Notes: generated from the letters alone by a model not told the origin. 64,000 bases of DNA from Fistularia commersonii (GCA_037954325.1 JBBMNZ010000001.1:6296874-6360873); one strand, 5' to 3'. Positions 35,535-47,862 are shown, counted from the first letter of the stretch. Translations and numbers: made by a program.

Positions 35535-36120
35535 CGTGTTGAGCCTTGTTGAGCCGCATTTTGTTTATAACAGTGCATTTTGTAATAAACGTCCAAAATG
35601 TAATAACTTTTTCGTTTCATTTTGTAATAAAGCCGCATTTTGTAATAAATTTTGTCGCATTTTGTAATAAATTTTGCTGCATTATGTTATAAGTTATAAC
35701 ATATTGAGAAGATTATTACAAAATGCACTTTCAACTTTTTTATTCTCTAGGAAATGTAATAACATGGTGCATTATGTAATAACAATTCTAAAGCGTAGTT
35801 TATTTGTTTGTTAATTGTATTTTATTTACTTTAAAGTATTTGTAAAAGCTAGGCCTATTACTAGTATCACTGTATTAGCCTAGTAGCAGTACTTAGCAAT
35901 TATTATCAGTACACTATTCAAAGGTTGCATTAACAGAGAATAATCTCAAAATGTAATGACTTATTACATAATGCGGCAAAATTTATTACAAAATGCGCTG
36001 GGGCAGTTTATAATAAAATGCTGCTTTATTACAAAATGAAATGAAAAAGTTATTTCATTTTGGATGTTTATTACAAAATGCACCGTTATTACAAAATGCG
36101 GCTCAACATATCTCAACGCG
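35535..36120. mobile_element. Long-TIR palindromic MITE built from a repeated ATTTTGTAATAAA motif
   Basis: The left arm (GTTGAGCCGCATTTTGT, GTGCATTTTGTAATAAACGT, TTCATTTTGTAATAAAGC) reappears inverted in the right arm, reading inward from 36120. The arms match over roughly 150 bp. The 13-bp phrase ATTTTGTAATAAA recurs several times in each arm. No coding capacity. I could not find a clear target duplication, so the superfamily is open. Confidence 0.85.
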
Positions 36121-37480
36121 ATCGGGCCATTGGTTTCAAGTCCGATGGGAATGGAACAGTTTGGCAACTTTTTTTGTTTTAATTAAGCAGCGTATCAAGC
36201 GAGACACCTGGGATGGGATTAAATGTGTCTAAAATCGGGGTCGGCAACTTTACCTGGGATAAATCAAACAGGTGAGTTTACTCTTTAGTGATGAATCTCT
36301 GCCTTGTCTTTTGAATCTCAGGTGCAAATGTACTTTTAATGATATTTTAATACTCTTTTGATGACGCCTTCTGTCTTAAAACAGACAAGTAAACAAAACT
36401 CACCTCGCAATTTATCTAGAGGAGAGAGGATTAAAAAAAAAGGGGGAAAAAGCAAGCGCGACGATTACATTTTGCTTGATAAGAATTTTTTGGAAATGTC
36501 TAATTTTTTTGAGTTTTTTAATGATGCAGATGATCCCTGGGGGGTTCAAAGGGGTCTTTCCAGTCATCTTTCATTTGATTGGCGAGGCAACACGCGCTGC
36601 GTCACGTATCACGTTCCGACGATTCTGTTGATGCGTCCGTCGCGCCGATAAGTGTTGTTATTGTACCTTTAACTTTTGGCTCAGAGCCGCGGTGGTGAAG
36701 AAACAGGGGAAGGGAGGCTGGCGCCAGGGCATTGGCCGTGAGTGATAAAAAAAAAAAAAAAAAAAAAAAAAAGAAAAGAAGAGGAAGGATGACTCAAAGC
36801 ACCAAAAAGCAAGAATAGCTGCCATAGCTGAGGATAGCTGACACGCTAAAGCAATAAGGTGTTTCGGGCGCAAATGCGAGCTGGAAACCTCTGCCCCAGC
36901 ATTGGGGCGGAGGTTTCCCTTCATCTTTCCCTTCATGAAAGATGCTCTGGCACACCAACAGAACCAGAAATACCAAAACAGAGGACTGGCTACCCGCAGC
37001 GCTGTGACAATTAGCGCAAAGGCCCTCTCTTTTCCCATGTCTAGGTTTCTAAATCCAGCTGTGTTGTGGAGATGCTGATTAGCCGAGGCAGCTAAAGGTG
37101 AAAATGAAGGCTGAGAGAGCCGCTGTTTTCCCACTTGAGGCGTGAGAAGTACCAGGGGGTCCGCTGTGTATCACGGTGTTTGGGTGGGTGATGTTAATAG
37201 CACCAAAATACGGGGAGGTCTGGTCTACATAACAAAGCTGTAGTAAATGTGTACTTAAAAATTCAGTGGGTTAGAGTACGATTTAACCCAGATGGATCGG
37301 TTGTCAGTCACTTAGAAACGTCCAACCACTGAACCTCTCATTCACACTTATGGAACTTTGAGTCTTGAATGAAACCAGGCAGGAGAACATGGAGAACCCA
37401 GTCTGAATCAAACCAGGAATCTGGTTCAGAGTGGAAGAGAGATCAGGTTTATAAAGAATAAAAAAAAAAAAAAATCTTTA
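36121..37480. other. Intron: repeat fragments and a long poly-A run
   Basis: About 36235 holds a short piece resembling hAT ends (CGGGGTCGGCAACTTTACC). A 27-base A run lies near 36746-36772. 37280-37440 is a copy of the dispersed fish repeat (GGTTGTCAGTCACTTAGAAA). No exon found. Confidence 0.5.
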
Positions 37481-38388
37481 CCGTATTTTCCGCACCTAAA
37501 AGCCTTTAATTTTCTCAAAAACCGACAGTGCGCCTTATAATCCAATGCGCCTTATATATGGATCAATATTGGTTAATTATGGCTACCGTAGTCAGGGGCG
37601 TCGCCGAAGTAGCTGCAATAGAAAAACGGTAAAGGGGAATTCCAGTCCCACACCACTTTTGTGTGTATAAAAACCCCAAAATGCACCTTTCAAGAGACAC
37701 AGTTATGACACAGAGTTCCAACTCAAGACGATCAGTCACGCAGTAGAACACGGGAATAAAGCAGCAGCGAGAAAATTCAACATTAATGAATCAATGGTGC
37801 GGAAGTGGAGGAAGCGACAAGATGACCTGCTCAAAGTAAAGAGGACTGAACAGAGTTTCCAAGGCAACAAAGCGAGATGGCTACAGTTGGAGGAAAAAAC
37901 TCGAACAGCGGGTTGTTGAACAGAGAACAGCAAGTAGAAGTGTCTCTACAATCACTATTCGAATGAAGGCAACACGCTAGCTAGCAACATGAACATCAAT
38001 GAAGTTAGAGGCGGTCCTTCTTTGTGCTTTTGTTTTATGAAAAGCTTTGAACTGTGACAATTGTAGTTGGAAATACATTGTTTTCAACGAAGGCGGTGCA
38101 AATACTGGAGTGCACTAACTTGTTTTGGGAGTGAATGGAGTTGTCAGAATGTTGGTTTGTATGCTATTATTAAAGTCTGACTGACTTAACGGACTGTTTT
38201 GTTGACATTTCCTTTAGCGTAGCTTCATCTAGTGAATCCATAACGCAACCCCAGCCATTACGGTAGTTTCTATTCTATGCGCCTTATAATGCGGTGCGCC
38301 CTATATATGAAAACAGTTTTAAAACAGGCCATTCATTGAAGGTGCGCCTTATAAGCCGATGCGTATTATTGTGCGGAAAAAAATAATT
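37481..38388 (+). mobile_element. Pogo-type DNA element with transposase HTH remnant
   Basis: Follows a TA and begins CCGTATTTTCCGCACCTAAA; the right end, read inward, contains TTTTTTCCGCACAATAATAC and CTTATAAGGCGCACC. GCGCCTTATA boxes occur at both ends. At 37704-37919 a plus-strand frame encodes KTISHAVEHGNKAAARKFNI and NESMVRKWRKRQDDL, the N-terminal CENP-B-like helix-turn-helix of pogo transposases, and ends in a stop. The DDE catalytic domain is absent, so this is a nonautonomous deletion derivative. Confidence 0.85.
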
Positions 38389-38399
38389 TATTCATCATC

Positions 38400-38640
38400 T
38401 GTACCTCCTCAGGTATGTGATACAGATCTGAGGAACCCCAGCTGACATTGGATTGAGAGGTTTAACTTGGACCTGTCAATCACTTGGCCACACATAGAGA
38501 CATCCAACCATTAACTCTTTCATTCACAGCAACAGACAGATTAGGGTCATCAATGGACCTACATACTGTTTTTGGACTTTGGCGGAGGGGGACGGAGGAC
38601 AGGGAGAACCAAAGCAAAACAGTTTGTCAAAAATCAGGGA
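38400..38640. repeat. Dispersed fish repeat copy
   Basis: ACCTGTCAATCACTTGGCCA and CATTCACAGCAACAGACAGA belong to the family at 31960, 37280 and 47330. Confidence 0.6.
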
Positions 38641-41035
38641 TACAACAATGGCAGACGTTTATGTGGTGGTAACTAAACGCGGAAAAGTATAAATAAGAGG
38701 AAGCTGTCGCACAACGCTGATAACCCCTGACACTGACGCTTAATCTTCGCATTTCTCCATCTGTTAATCTGCATTTGTGCACCATGGCGATGCGTTTAAT
38801 GCCACTCGGCAATGATTTCTCTCTGTTCTCCCACGACAGCAGCGGGATGGTAAAAGAAAAAAAAAAAAAACAGAAAAAAAAAAAAACAAGAAGTATCCGA
38901 GTAAAGCTGCTGGAGTCAATGTTTGTGATAAAGGAAAAAAAAAAGGCATTGATTGCTTGTGAGTACAAACACAGAAAATAATAGGCACGGGTCGCATTCC
39001 AAGGTAAATACAGTCAGACTCTTAGTTAAATGTCAGACAAAGAAAAGCAAAAGAGAAGTTTATATACGCCCTGCAGTCAAATTACACTCCATTGATCCCC
39101 AGGTTCAAATTATACTTTAATGAGCTCAAAAGAAAAATGGCTGCCCGCTATTTATTTCATTTGTCGGAACTCGGTGAAAAACCTAATAGGAAAAAAAGAA
39201 AATAAATTAGATGAAAAAATGAAAATAAACAAATATATATATATATATATGTGCAAATGAGGCATTTAAATGCATGTTTCAATATAGTTATTAGCTATTT
39301 TCTCGGCATCATCTTGTAAAAAAAAAGAAAATAAAAAACCAAAGTTGTTAGAAACTACAAGATAAACGGTTACCATGGTATTATGACTTCACGTGGAATA
39401 AAAGGTTTTACAAAAGCCACTCAGGTTGAAATTGCAGCAACATTAAAGATGGCTGGTTGGCAGGTTTAATACCAAGGTTTCACCTCTTTTATCCGACATT
39501 TTTAGGAGGAAAATACTTTTATTGCATTATTTCATTTATCTATTCATTTTAATATCACTAGCAAAAACCGTGTCGTGGAGAGAGATTCAATTCTGGATTA
39601 TAATCTGTCAGCCCCAAAACTGTGAAACCATTTGAAAAGAGGATGTGTGATTTATGATTGACAGCTACAGGAGGAAGCATGTTGCCCAAAATGAGGATTT
39701 TGGGGAAAACTTTTGCAATGATGACTTAGGTGAGTGAATTCACAGACAACTGTCACAATTTACATTTGTTTTGTCAAAATTGCATACCAATACAACTTGT
39801 AACAAATAGGTGGCGAGATAAACACAAAGATGATCCCTCTTGCAACATAAGCGACACGATCGTTCACAAGTCAAATTATCTCCATTGACCGTTCATTCAG
39901 AGAAGTATTGTTTTCCTTGAGATATCTCTGAATACGAACGGAGAGGTCTGTTGCCCATATGACGAAAGCATGTATTGGGTCTATGAGAGTCTGTGAGAGA
40001 ACTCTTTCTCATCGAGAGACCCTTTTTTGGGGTGATTTCAACCTGACTAAAAGTCGCCACCGAAAAAAGGGGCAGCCTTCAAAAGGGGCCGATTGGACAT
40101 TCAGAGGCAGTTACAATGGTGTGAACTACTGTGACAGCGGTAGAATGTGATTTTTTAAATTCTTTTGGTGAATGAACCGACCAAAGACTTTTTGGGTTGG
40201 AAAAAGTACCTTTTTCCTCCTTCATGTAAGGTTAATCATTCATTATCTTTACTCCTTATCTTGCAACTACAGTCACCTTGGGACCTGGAGGTTACAGAGT
40301 GGTAGGAAAGTGACATGGGAAGGTGGACTATTAGAGGACAGCCAATCAAGGGTGAGACAAAGAAAGGGGACGAGGCGGAGGGTTCGCATCAACGATGACA
40401 TTTTGGAGCCAATGGCGTATCAATCTGCTGGTCTGCTCCTGTTGTTCGCCCGCCATCGTTAGGTGATGGAGGGGGGCGAAACCAAAGCTGCCGGGCGACG
40501 GAATCCGCTCCGGGAAGCATCAGCCTGACGAGTAATTAATCATTATCCTCCAACACGGCGGAGGTGTTGGGGGCGCCATCCTCATTTGTCAGCACGTCCC
40601 CTTCTTTAGGATTGCTGAGAGACAACGGCAGTCGGCCCGAGATACGTCCACCGTGGAGAGGAGAATCTCCGAAGTTCTGACCCCCTGCTGAAGTATTTGA
40701 AGCTTGTTATCCATCTCTTCCGGAAAAAAAAAAACAACTAAAAGTGGAACTATCGTGCAACTTGAATAAGCAGGCAAGAGAAGAGTGGGTGTGGAGAGTT
40801 GCAGGGACTTTGTTTGTGTCCATGGGAACCCCCTCTGTATCATGTCGCCGTAAAGCGTTGGACGATTCTAAATAGTCCATTGGACGGAGATTAAATAATC
40901 CAGGCTTTACAAATGCGGAGGAACAATCAGTCACTTGCAGTTCCCGGGTTCGGCCACTAGGAGGAGATTGCCGTCAACTCACAGATGTTAAGCTAGGTTG
41001 ATTTCAGGTTTATCAGGAAAGATATCAAGGTTTCT
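38641..41035. other. Intron, nothing coding
   Basis: A-rich runs near 38858-38890, an (AT)n run at 39234-39250 and otherwise unique DNA. 40470-40620 is a GC-richer, repeat-free patch with a TAATTAATCATTA motif that could be conserved. No exon found. Confidence 0.45.
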
Positions 41036-41039
41036 TTTA

Positions 41040-41142
41040 CGAACTGTTCACCTGCTGCCAGAGCGTCAGTAAACTCTGTGAGCTCTTTCTTTGCAGTCGT
41101 TGGTTTCGGTTGATTCCTTCACCCTCCTGTTACAATCTCAAC
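41040..41142. repeat. Possible LTR end related to 42831-43140
   Basis: Shares CAGAGCGTCAGTAAACTCTG and an end of CTCCTGTTACA with the segment ending at 43140. Only the right part is recognisable. Confidence 0.35.
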
Positions 41143-42515
41143 TCTGATTTTTCTCATCAAGGGAGAAAGAACAGATGAGCCTCTGGGCCGAGTTTTCTTA
41201 TTCGCTTCCCTTTTTGAAGAGAGGCGAGAGTGTTGAATTATGTACTTAATGCATTAATCATCCTGGATTTTACAGAAAAATAAAATGCCAGCACTTTTCA
41301 AAATGTCCAATTAACCAATCTTGGAATTCAAGTTGCCGTAGTTACAGCCAGCATGTAGCCAAAACATTATCTAATCTTGAGATATATTTGAGTATTTCAT
41401 GCAACACCCTGTTCAACCGGACTATATAGTATCCTCAGAATATTTCATATGCATTTTTATTGAAGTACTTGCACGTATTAAAAAAATCAGACGTCTATTA
41501 CAACTGTATAAAGCAAAATACCCGTGTGGACCTTGTCCGGTGTGGACATCTTCCACTCCGGTATGGTTAAATGTCATCCGAAGAACAAACTATGTATTTT
41601 AAATGCAATTAATAGAAATTTGGTGCTTGATAAAAAGATTTTAAGTGTTTCCATCACTGGTGAGAAGGGCTGGGTTAGGGGTCAAAAAGTGTGTTAGTTA
41701 CAATGAGAACTGTTAGATATCGGTGATGTAATAAGCATTAAAAAGCAGCCGCTGGGATTGATTTACGAACCGGAGTTGGGTGTGTGTGCGTGTCGGCTGC
41801 AGCGCCGTTTGTCGGAGGCTTCTTTCTTTGATTTAATGGACTTTCCTGCGACAATGGGCCTGTGTTACACGTGGCGGCCACCATAGCTAGCACCACCTTT
41901 ACAGATAGGCGGAACATGATATGGATGATGGAAACCATCCTGACGAGTTTGGGGTCCTGGATCTCGCCAGACATCTTTCACGATTCAATGCTAATGGATT
42001 CCAGTTGGAACAAAACACCCATCTGATTACAATAATTAAATTTCTATGTTCTGTGATAATGATCTTGAAATAGATGCAGAATAACAATGTAATGACAGAA
42101 ATCCATCCGGATTACTGAAATATGACTAACCTGATACTTGCTGGTAAAAAAAAAAGAAACTCAAATTGATTTTTTGCAGCTTTAGCTGTTCATCAATGGT
42201 GTTTAAAGGAGGTAAATATAATCAAAAAGTAGAACATTTATTTTTTCTGAATTTGTTCTTGATTTTCCATCTCTGAGTTTTTCTTTCTTTCAAAGCCCCC
42301 GAATTATGGTGTCACTTGTTTCCTGCTTCACCGTCGCCATCGTCTAAAGCACAAGAGAGCATAACTTTTGTCTTGTGGGCCACTAGGGGCTCTAGAATTT
42401 GAGGGATGCGTCGGGCCAGGAAAACAAGGACAGACAATGAAGTGTTTGTGAACCAAAATAAATGAAATAGAGTAGAAGTACATGTCAAAGCTATTACATG
42501 ATAGGCTTAGGCCTG
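41143..42515. other. Intron, nothing certain
   Basis: No recognisable element. A minus-strand frame around 41899-41980 is open but has no supporting domain or splice context. Confidence 0.4.
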
Positions 42516-42836
42516 TTAGCTAAGTATCAAAATACAAGGCTCATTGTACAAATTGTTTTCCGAATCCATTGATTTCACAGAAGGGAAACTCACATTCAGT
42601 TTCAGTGGGAGCAGTGTCGTTGGTCTCCCTTTGTTTACCGTGGAGAAAAGTATGGAGTTAGTTTTGTTTTGTTGACAAAAGGATGTCAGGGTGGAGCCGA
42701 GGCGGTGGTCAGCCAACTGGGATCTATGATGGACTTTGTTGGCGTTCATGACGCTGAATGTCCGCTCCCATATGTAGCTCAAGCCAAACAAATTCTTGAT
42801 TTTATGTAAAATCATAAAACTTGCTTTGTATGTCAC
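42516..42836 (-). pseudogene. hAT transposase C-terminal remnant
   Basis: The minus-strand frame encodes FGLSYIWERTFSVMNANKVH followed by HRSQLADHRLGSTL. This is the C-terminal dimerisation region of hAT transposases, where the family shows S-x-x-x-E-x-x-F-S-x-M followed by KS-x-R-S-x-L. The 5' part of the transposase is missing. It could be the coding remnant of the element whose end lies near 46950-46980, later split by LTR-like and LINE insertions. Confidence 0.75.
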
Positions 42837-43140
42837 GGTTCTCTTTTTTCCTGTGGTTCCACCTCGTCTGCTTATTTAGTCCACCTGGACACACAGCTGC
42901 TGCCCATGGCAGGCCATCTGCACGGACCTAAAAGTTTTGTTTCAAGTCCCACTAGTTGCCAGGGCATTTTCTTTCCCTCCCCAGAGGAGGAGTTGCCTTG
43001 TTTGCCATGGGAGACCTCCAAGAACTGACCCTGCATTCTGCTGTCACCCTCTTCCAGAGCCTCAGTAAAGTTTGTTGAACTCTTTCTCTATTTATGTGGA
43101 ATAGGGGTGTTGCAAATGGGTCCATACCACTCCTGTTACA
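42831..43140. mobile_element. Candidate solo LTR
   Basis: The segment runs from TGTCACGGTTCTC to CACTCCTGTTACA, with TG...CA termini common to LTRs. A related right end occurs near 41142. No clear target duplication was found and no internal region (gag/pol) is nearby, so this is tentative. Confidence 0.35.
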
Positions 43141-43419
43141 TTGGTACTCGACTCTCGAATTGCTGGTTGCTGGTGGAAAAGTGTATAAATCAGCCATCAA
43201 CCTCCAAGCTTTTGCCGCCTGTTCATGTTGAGTCTCATCACTTGCATAGTTAGCATGCTTCTTGGCAAAGCGACATCAGATATTGTATTCTTTGAAAATC
43301 GCAACAGTTTTTTTGCATTTCAGGCACAGCCTCTGATCGTACTTCAAGTGAAAAATATTTTGATGTCCACTCCTTGTTAAACACTCAGCACTCACTGTGC
43401 CTTTTTCTTTTCTGTGATC

Positions 43420-44460
43420 TGCTCATTTTTATAGAAGGGTTCAAAGGGCAAAGTGAAAAAGAGACGGCACACCCCACCAACGGTCTGTGTGTGATGAGTG
43501 AGCCATTATTTCTATTATTTCTAGGTGTGTGTTCTCCAAACACAGGGTGTTGTGATGTGTCTAGTGCAGTAGTTAGAGGGAAGGTGCAAACCTACTTCAA
43601 GCCTACTGCTTGTTACCTCTTGCTTTCAGAGGTACCGCTGGCTAGCCCTTGTGGTGAATGAAGAAGCAACTCATGTATCAGTCTTTTTCTGCCAGTACAA
43701 AGCCTCTCCATCACCAAGACTCCTGCCAGTTCTCCTTGTGGCACACATGGTAATTGGTGCCTTGTGGCTCCAGGCTAACTTGGTAGGGGTTCTGGGAGTA
43801 GCAGTGGGTCCTATAGATATAGTGCGCAGGCCCACCAAGGTGGATATACCCTGGCACTTATCAACCTCTGCCCCACTGCCTTGTGGGTAAGCCTGGGAGG
43901 ACCAAAGGCTAAGGGAGCACACCCTGACAAAAAAGCATCGTGCTGGAGGCACATGTTAGGCAGTACTCCTGAAAACTGGTGCTCCGGTAGCCCCCTGCAA
44001 TTGCCAAAGAATGCCGGCTGTCTTGGGCCCTTCTTGCCACTGGATTACACCCTCCTGCAGTGAAGAAATGCTACTGGGACATATGCATATCACTCTAAAT
44101 AATCTCCCTGCAGAAACATCCACCTCTGCTTTGGTGAGACCAGCAACTGGAAATGGTAAAAGTCCGGTGGCGATGGTATGTCTGGTGATGGGAGCAGGTC
44201 TGAATGTGCTGGAAGCTTCTAGTCAGAACAACTGTACACCAGCGTCACAGGACGATCTCTAGTCGTCAGCAGCTGGGGTTGAGCGGCAGCTACTCCCATC
44301 AGACCCCTGTGCATCTAAACAGCCCATTTTTAGGAGCCACACTGCTTACCCCGCTTGGGGAAGGGCCTAGAAAAGGTGGTCTAAAAATTGTCCACTCAGA
44401 ACATCCAGGATGGGGAACTGCAACTATCGGGACATTCCACTTTGGATTCGAAATAAATAG
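43420..44460 (+). other. Probable 5' region of the LINE at 44470-46830
   Basis: The sequence has the same even composition as the LINE body and several broken open frames without recognisable domains. It may be the element's 5' UTR or a decayed ORF1. The true 5' end is not visible. Confidence 0.4.
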
Positions 44461-44469
44461 AAGAAAATA

Positions 44470-46850
44470 ATCCCTCTCGAATTGACTACATGGAACATAC
44501 AACCCCTCCTGGACACTGATGGAGTCAGTGACAGGCCACAGAGGAGAACGCATTGCAGTGGAACTTAACCGCTGCAATGTTGACATCGCAGCTCTGAATA
44601 AAACCAGGGTCCTGGATGAAGGCTCCCTGAAGGAAGTACCGCAGGGTTACACCTTCTTTTGGAAGGGAAACCCAACCTGCCCGCATCAGCATGGCGTGGG
44701 ACTGGAAATAAAAAACACACTTCTACCAGGACTCCAAGAAACACCAATGGGCATAAGTGAAAGGCTTATGTCACTAAGGATCCTTACGGCCAAGAAGTGA
44801 TAGGCCACCCTTCTTAGTGTTTACTCCAACTCTTCCATCGAAGGATGACTTGAAATAACACTTCTACCAAGCATTAGATGAGGCTCTCTGTCGCATACCC
44901 AAAGACGACAAGGACTTCTCATTGGGTGATTTCAATGCCAGAGTGGGGAGGACAGCAAGGTGTGGAGGGGAGTCCCTGGGGGTCATGGTATCGGTCAGGT
45001 CAATGCCAAGTGCCTGCGGCTGTTAAGTCTCTGTGCTGAGCACGACTTGACCATCACAAACACCCTTTTCCAGCTCAAAAATAAACACAAATCATCCTGG
45101 ATGCACCCACACTCCAAACATTGGCCCTTGTTGGACTACATCATTGTAAGACGTTCTGATATAAAAGACATCTTGCTTACCCGTGCAAAGAGAAGTGCAG
45201 AGTGCTGGAATGACCATCGATTAATATGAAATCAATTTTATGAAAATATGCCCCGCCATCCATCCCCAGAGGTCAGGGCAATAAGAGGCTAGACTGTGCC
45301 AGGCTTGAACATCCTATAGATCAGGACAATCTTTGCCTTTCCCTGGCTGGAAACCTGAGGGACCTTGAGTCTTTGCTATGTACAGACACCAATGGCTAAT
45401 GGGATACAATCACATACAACTTTTATGATGCAGTGAAAAACATCTATGGCCCAAGAAACTGCTCAGTCTCTCTCTTGAAGGCTTCTGATGGTACAACCCT
45501 CCGCAAAGACCAGAAGCTCATCATCAACAGATGGCTGCAAGAAACAGTCCCTAACAGTGGAGGGACGTGGACATCATCACCTTCAACAAAGGCAAAGGAG
45601 ATAAGTCCATCTGTGGCAACAGCTGTTACATTTCATTAATTTTGGTTACCGGCAAAGTCTTGGTCAAAGTCATGCTGCACAGACTGGTGGATACCATCTC
45701 GGAGCAGCTGTTGCCTGAATCATTGTTTGGATTCAGAATGAACAGAAGCACTGTGGACATGGTCTTTACAGCAAGGAGAAGCGCAGAGAACAAAACCAGG
45801 ACCTCTTCATGGCGTCCATTGACCTATCAAAGGCATTCAACCCTGTCAACAGGGAGCTCCTATGGAGTGTCCTCCTCAAATTTGGCTGCACAAGAAAATT
45901 TGTTACACCCCTTCAACAGTTCCGTACTGGGATGATGGCACATGTCTGTACTGGAGGCCAGGAATCTGCCCCTTTCAGGGTCTGTACTGGTGTGTCAGGG
46001 ATGTGTCCTTGCTCCAGTACTTTTTAATATCTTCCTGCTATCTGTGACACTGCTGCTATGTGAAAAAAATCAAGAAGGATAGTGGAATTGTGGTGGATTT
46101 CAGGCCTGATGGAAACCTTTTTAACATCAGAAGGCTTCAGGCTGTCACGAAAGTAACCTCTGAGCGCGTCGTTGAGCTACAATATGCAGGTGACTGTGCG
46201 GTTGGCAGCTTCCTCTCCAGCGACCGCAGCATGGAAAGAGAAATTCAAAACTGGATCAAGCAAGCATCATCTTCTATCAGAGATAGGGTCTTTCAGAACA
46301 AACACCTCAACCTCCATACAGAAGTATCTGTTTACCAGACAGCAGTTCTAACAACACTCCTCTGCACTTGTGAAACATGGACACTGTACCCACGACACGT
46401 AAGGATGCTCGACACCTTCCGCATCAGATGCCTACAATGCATCCTGGATATCCGTAAGACAAAAAGCATCGGTCTCGAGGCCACAGTCAGCCAGCATCAG
46501 CTCCATTGGGTTGGCCATGTCATCAAGATGCCCAAGGATCGCCTGCCCCGGAAAGTTCTCTACACCCAATTACATCTTGGTCGCTGCTCTGCTGGTGGCC
46601 AGAAAAGGCAATACAATGACCAACTGAAAATCCTGATGATGAGGCGCAGCTTGAAACCAACCCAGCTGGAGGAGGCCGCCACCCGACACTCCACCTGGCG
46701 CAGGCTCTGCCAACAAGGTGTGCACAGACTTGAGGAGGATCAAAATGATAGACGGATAAAGAAACACAAAAGGAGACATGAAGCCAGCACTGTATCTACA
46801 ACCCAACCCTGTAGATTCACTTGTCCTGACTGAGGCAGGAAGTGTGGATC
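44470..46850 (+). pseudogene. Decayed non-LTR retrotransposon: endonuclease plus reverse transcriptase
   Basis: Broken pieces follow the usual LINE order. At 44480-44800 is the apurinic-like endonuclease (CNVDIAALNKTRVLDEGSLK, GYTFFWKGNP); at 44910-45235 LGDFNARVGR and LLDYIIVRRSDIKDILLTRA; at 45600-45910 the reverse transcriptase (NSCYISLILVTGKVL, LLPESLFGFRMNRSTVDMVF, MASIDLSKAFNPVNRELL); at 46060-46833 the C-terminal part (LQYAGDCAVGS where the catalytic YADD should be, HQLHWVGHVIKMPKDRLPRK). The longest intact piece is 257 codons. Several stops and frameshifts, and YAGD in place of YADD, make it inactive. Clade not assigned. Confidence 0.88.
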
Positions 46851-46944
46851 AAGGATTGGACTCCACAGCCAAACAAAAGTCACAAGTAGGTAGGACACGA
46901 TGGACCACCGACAGAGAGATCAGTTCAGGGAAAAGTTATATGGT

Positions 46945-46982
46945 TGTATATGGCCTACGGGCCATACTTTACCCACGCCTGA
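46945..46982. mobile_element. hAT element end
   Basis: GGCCTACGGGCCATACTTTA then CCCACGCCTG closely resembles the right end of the hAT element at 32249-32973 (GGGCCGTACTTTGCCCACCCCTG). The matching left end is not evident; the LINE just upstream may have inserted into this element. Confidence 0.7.
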
Positions 46983-47329
46983 TCTGAAGTGTTTTGAAGT
47001 AGTGGGATTCGAGGAGTGGGTGTAGGAGAGAAGTAGAGGGACAGGCAGTGGCGACAGGATGGTCTAGACAGGGTTTAGACAGGTATAAATATTTCAGCGA
47101 CGCTGGCAGCATCGCTCTGGAGGTTTGGTTCACTTGGAGGTTTTCAGAACGGCGCTGCTTTTTGAGTCATACACTAAAACTGCAAACGTCCTTGCAAACG
47201 TTCTTTATTGGGGATTTACCTCTTGTTTGAACGTCTACCTTTTCGAGATTTCGAGAGAAGAACCTCATATTGGTATTCTCATCATGTTATGAAGAGAAAA
47301 ACGAGGCGGGATTGAAGTGGTAATCCATT

Positions 47330-47670
47330 ACTTCCATTCATTCATTCGTTATTTATACCGCTTATCCTGCTCTCTGGGTTACAGGAAATTGATGCTTAAC
47401 CCAGTTGTCATTGGGCGAGAGGCGGGGTTCAACCTGAACTACTAGTCAACCATTCACTCCCTCATTCAAACGTCATATGAAGACGTGCAATTATTCACCC
47501 TCTCATTCACATGTCATGTCGAGACATAAAACTATTCACTCTGTCATTCACGTTTGGCCAGTTAAGGGTCTCCAATGAATCTCCTGCATGTTTTATGGCC
47601 TCCTGTCAGAATGGAACCAGGCACCTTTTTACCATGAGGTGGCAGTACTAACCACTGTGCCACTAATAAC
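47330..47670. repeat. Dispersed fish repeat copy
   Basis: ATTTATACCGCTTATCCTGC, TCATTGGGCGAGAGGCGGGG and GGGTCTCCAATGAATCTCC are landmarks of the dispersed repeat that recurs across the window. Confidence 0.7.
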
Positions 47671-47754
47671 TTATTCTATTAATTATTATGCTGTTTGTCA
47701 TGCATCCCACCTTCATCACCTCATCCTTCATCTTATATTATTTTATTTTGTTTT

Positions 47755-47862
47755 CCATCCATCTTCTTCCGCTTATCCCGCAATCAGGGCCGTGGGGAAT
47801 GTTGGAGCCTATTCCAGCTGTCATCAGGCAAGAGGCCGGGTACACCCTGGACTGGGCGCCAT
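47755..47862. repeat. Second dispersed repeat fragment
   Basis: CATCCATCTTCTTCCGCTTA, GTTGGAGCCTATTCCAGCTG and CGGGTACACCCTGGACTGG are a 5' portion of the same very common fish repeat. Confidence 0.7.

Noticed and set aside
36794..37134. 158-codon minus-strand frame at 36658-37134 as a gene
   Set aside because: It includes a poly-A derived Phe run and has no domain or splice support.
41899..41980. Minus-strand frame in a GC-richer patch as an extra ptprf exon
   Set aside because: The ectodomain and transmembrane exons already join in phase across this intron, and the sequence has no LAR similarity.
46060..46833. Longest open frame in the window (257 codons, plus strand) as a host gene
   Set aside because: Its sequence is the C-terminal part of a non-LTR reverse transcriptase, next to other broken pieces of the same LINE.
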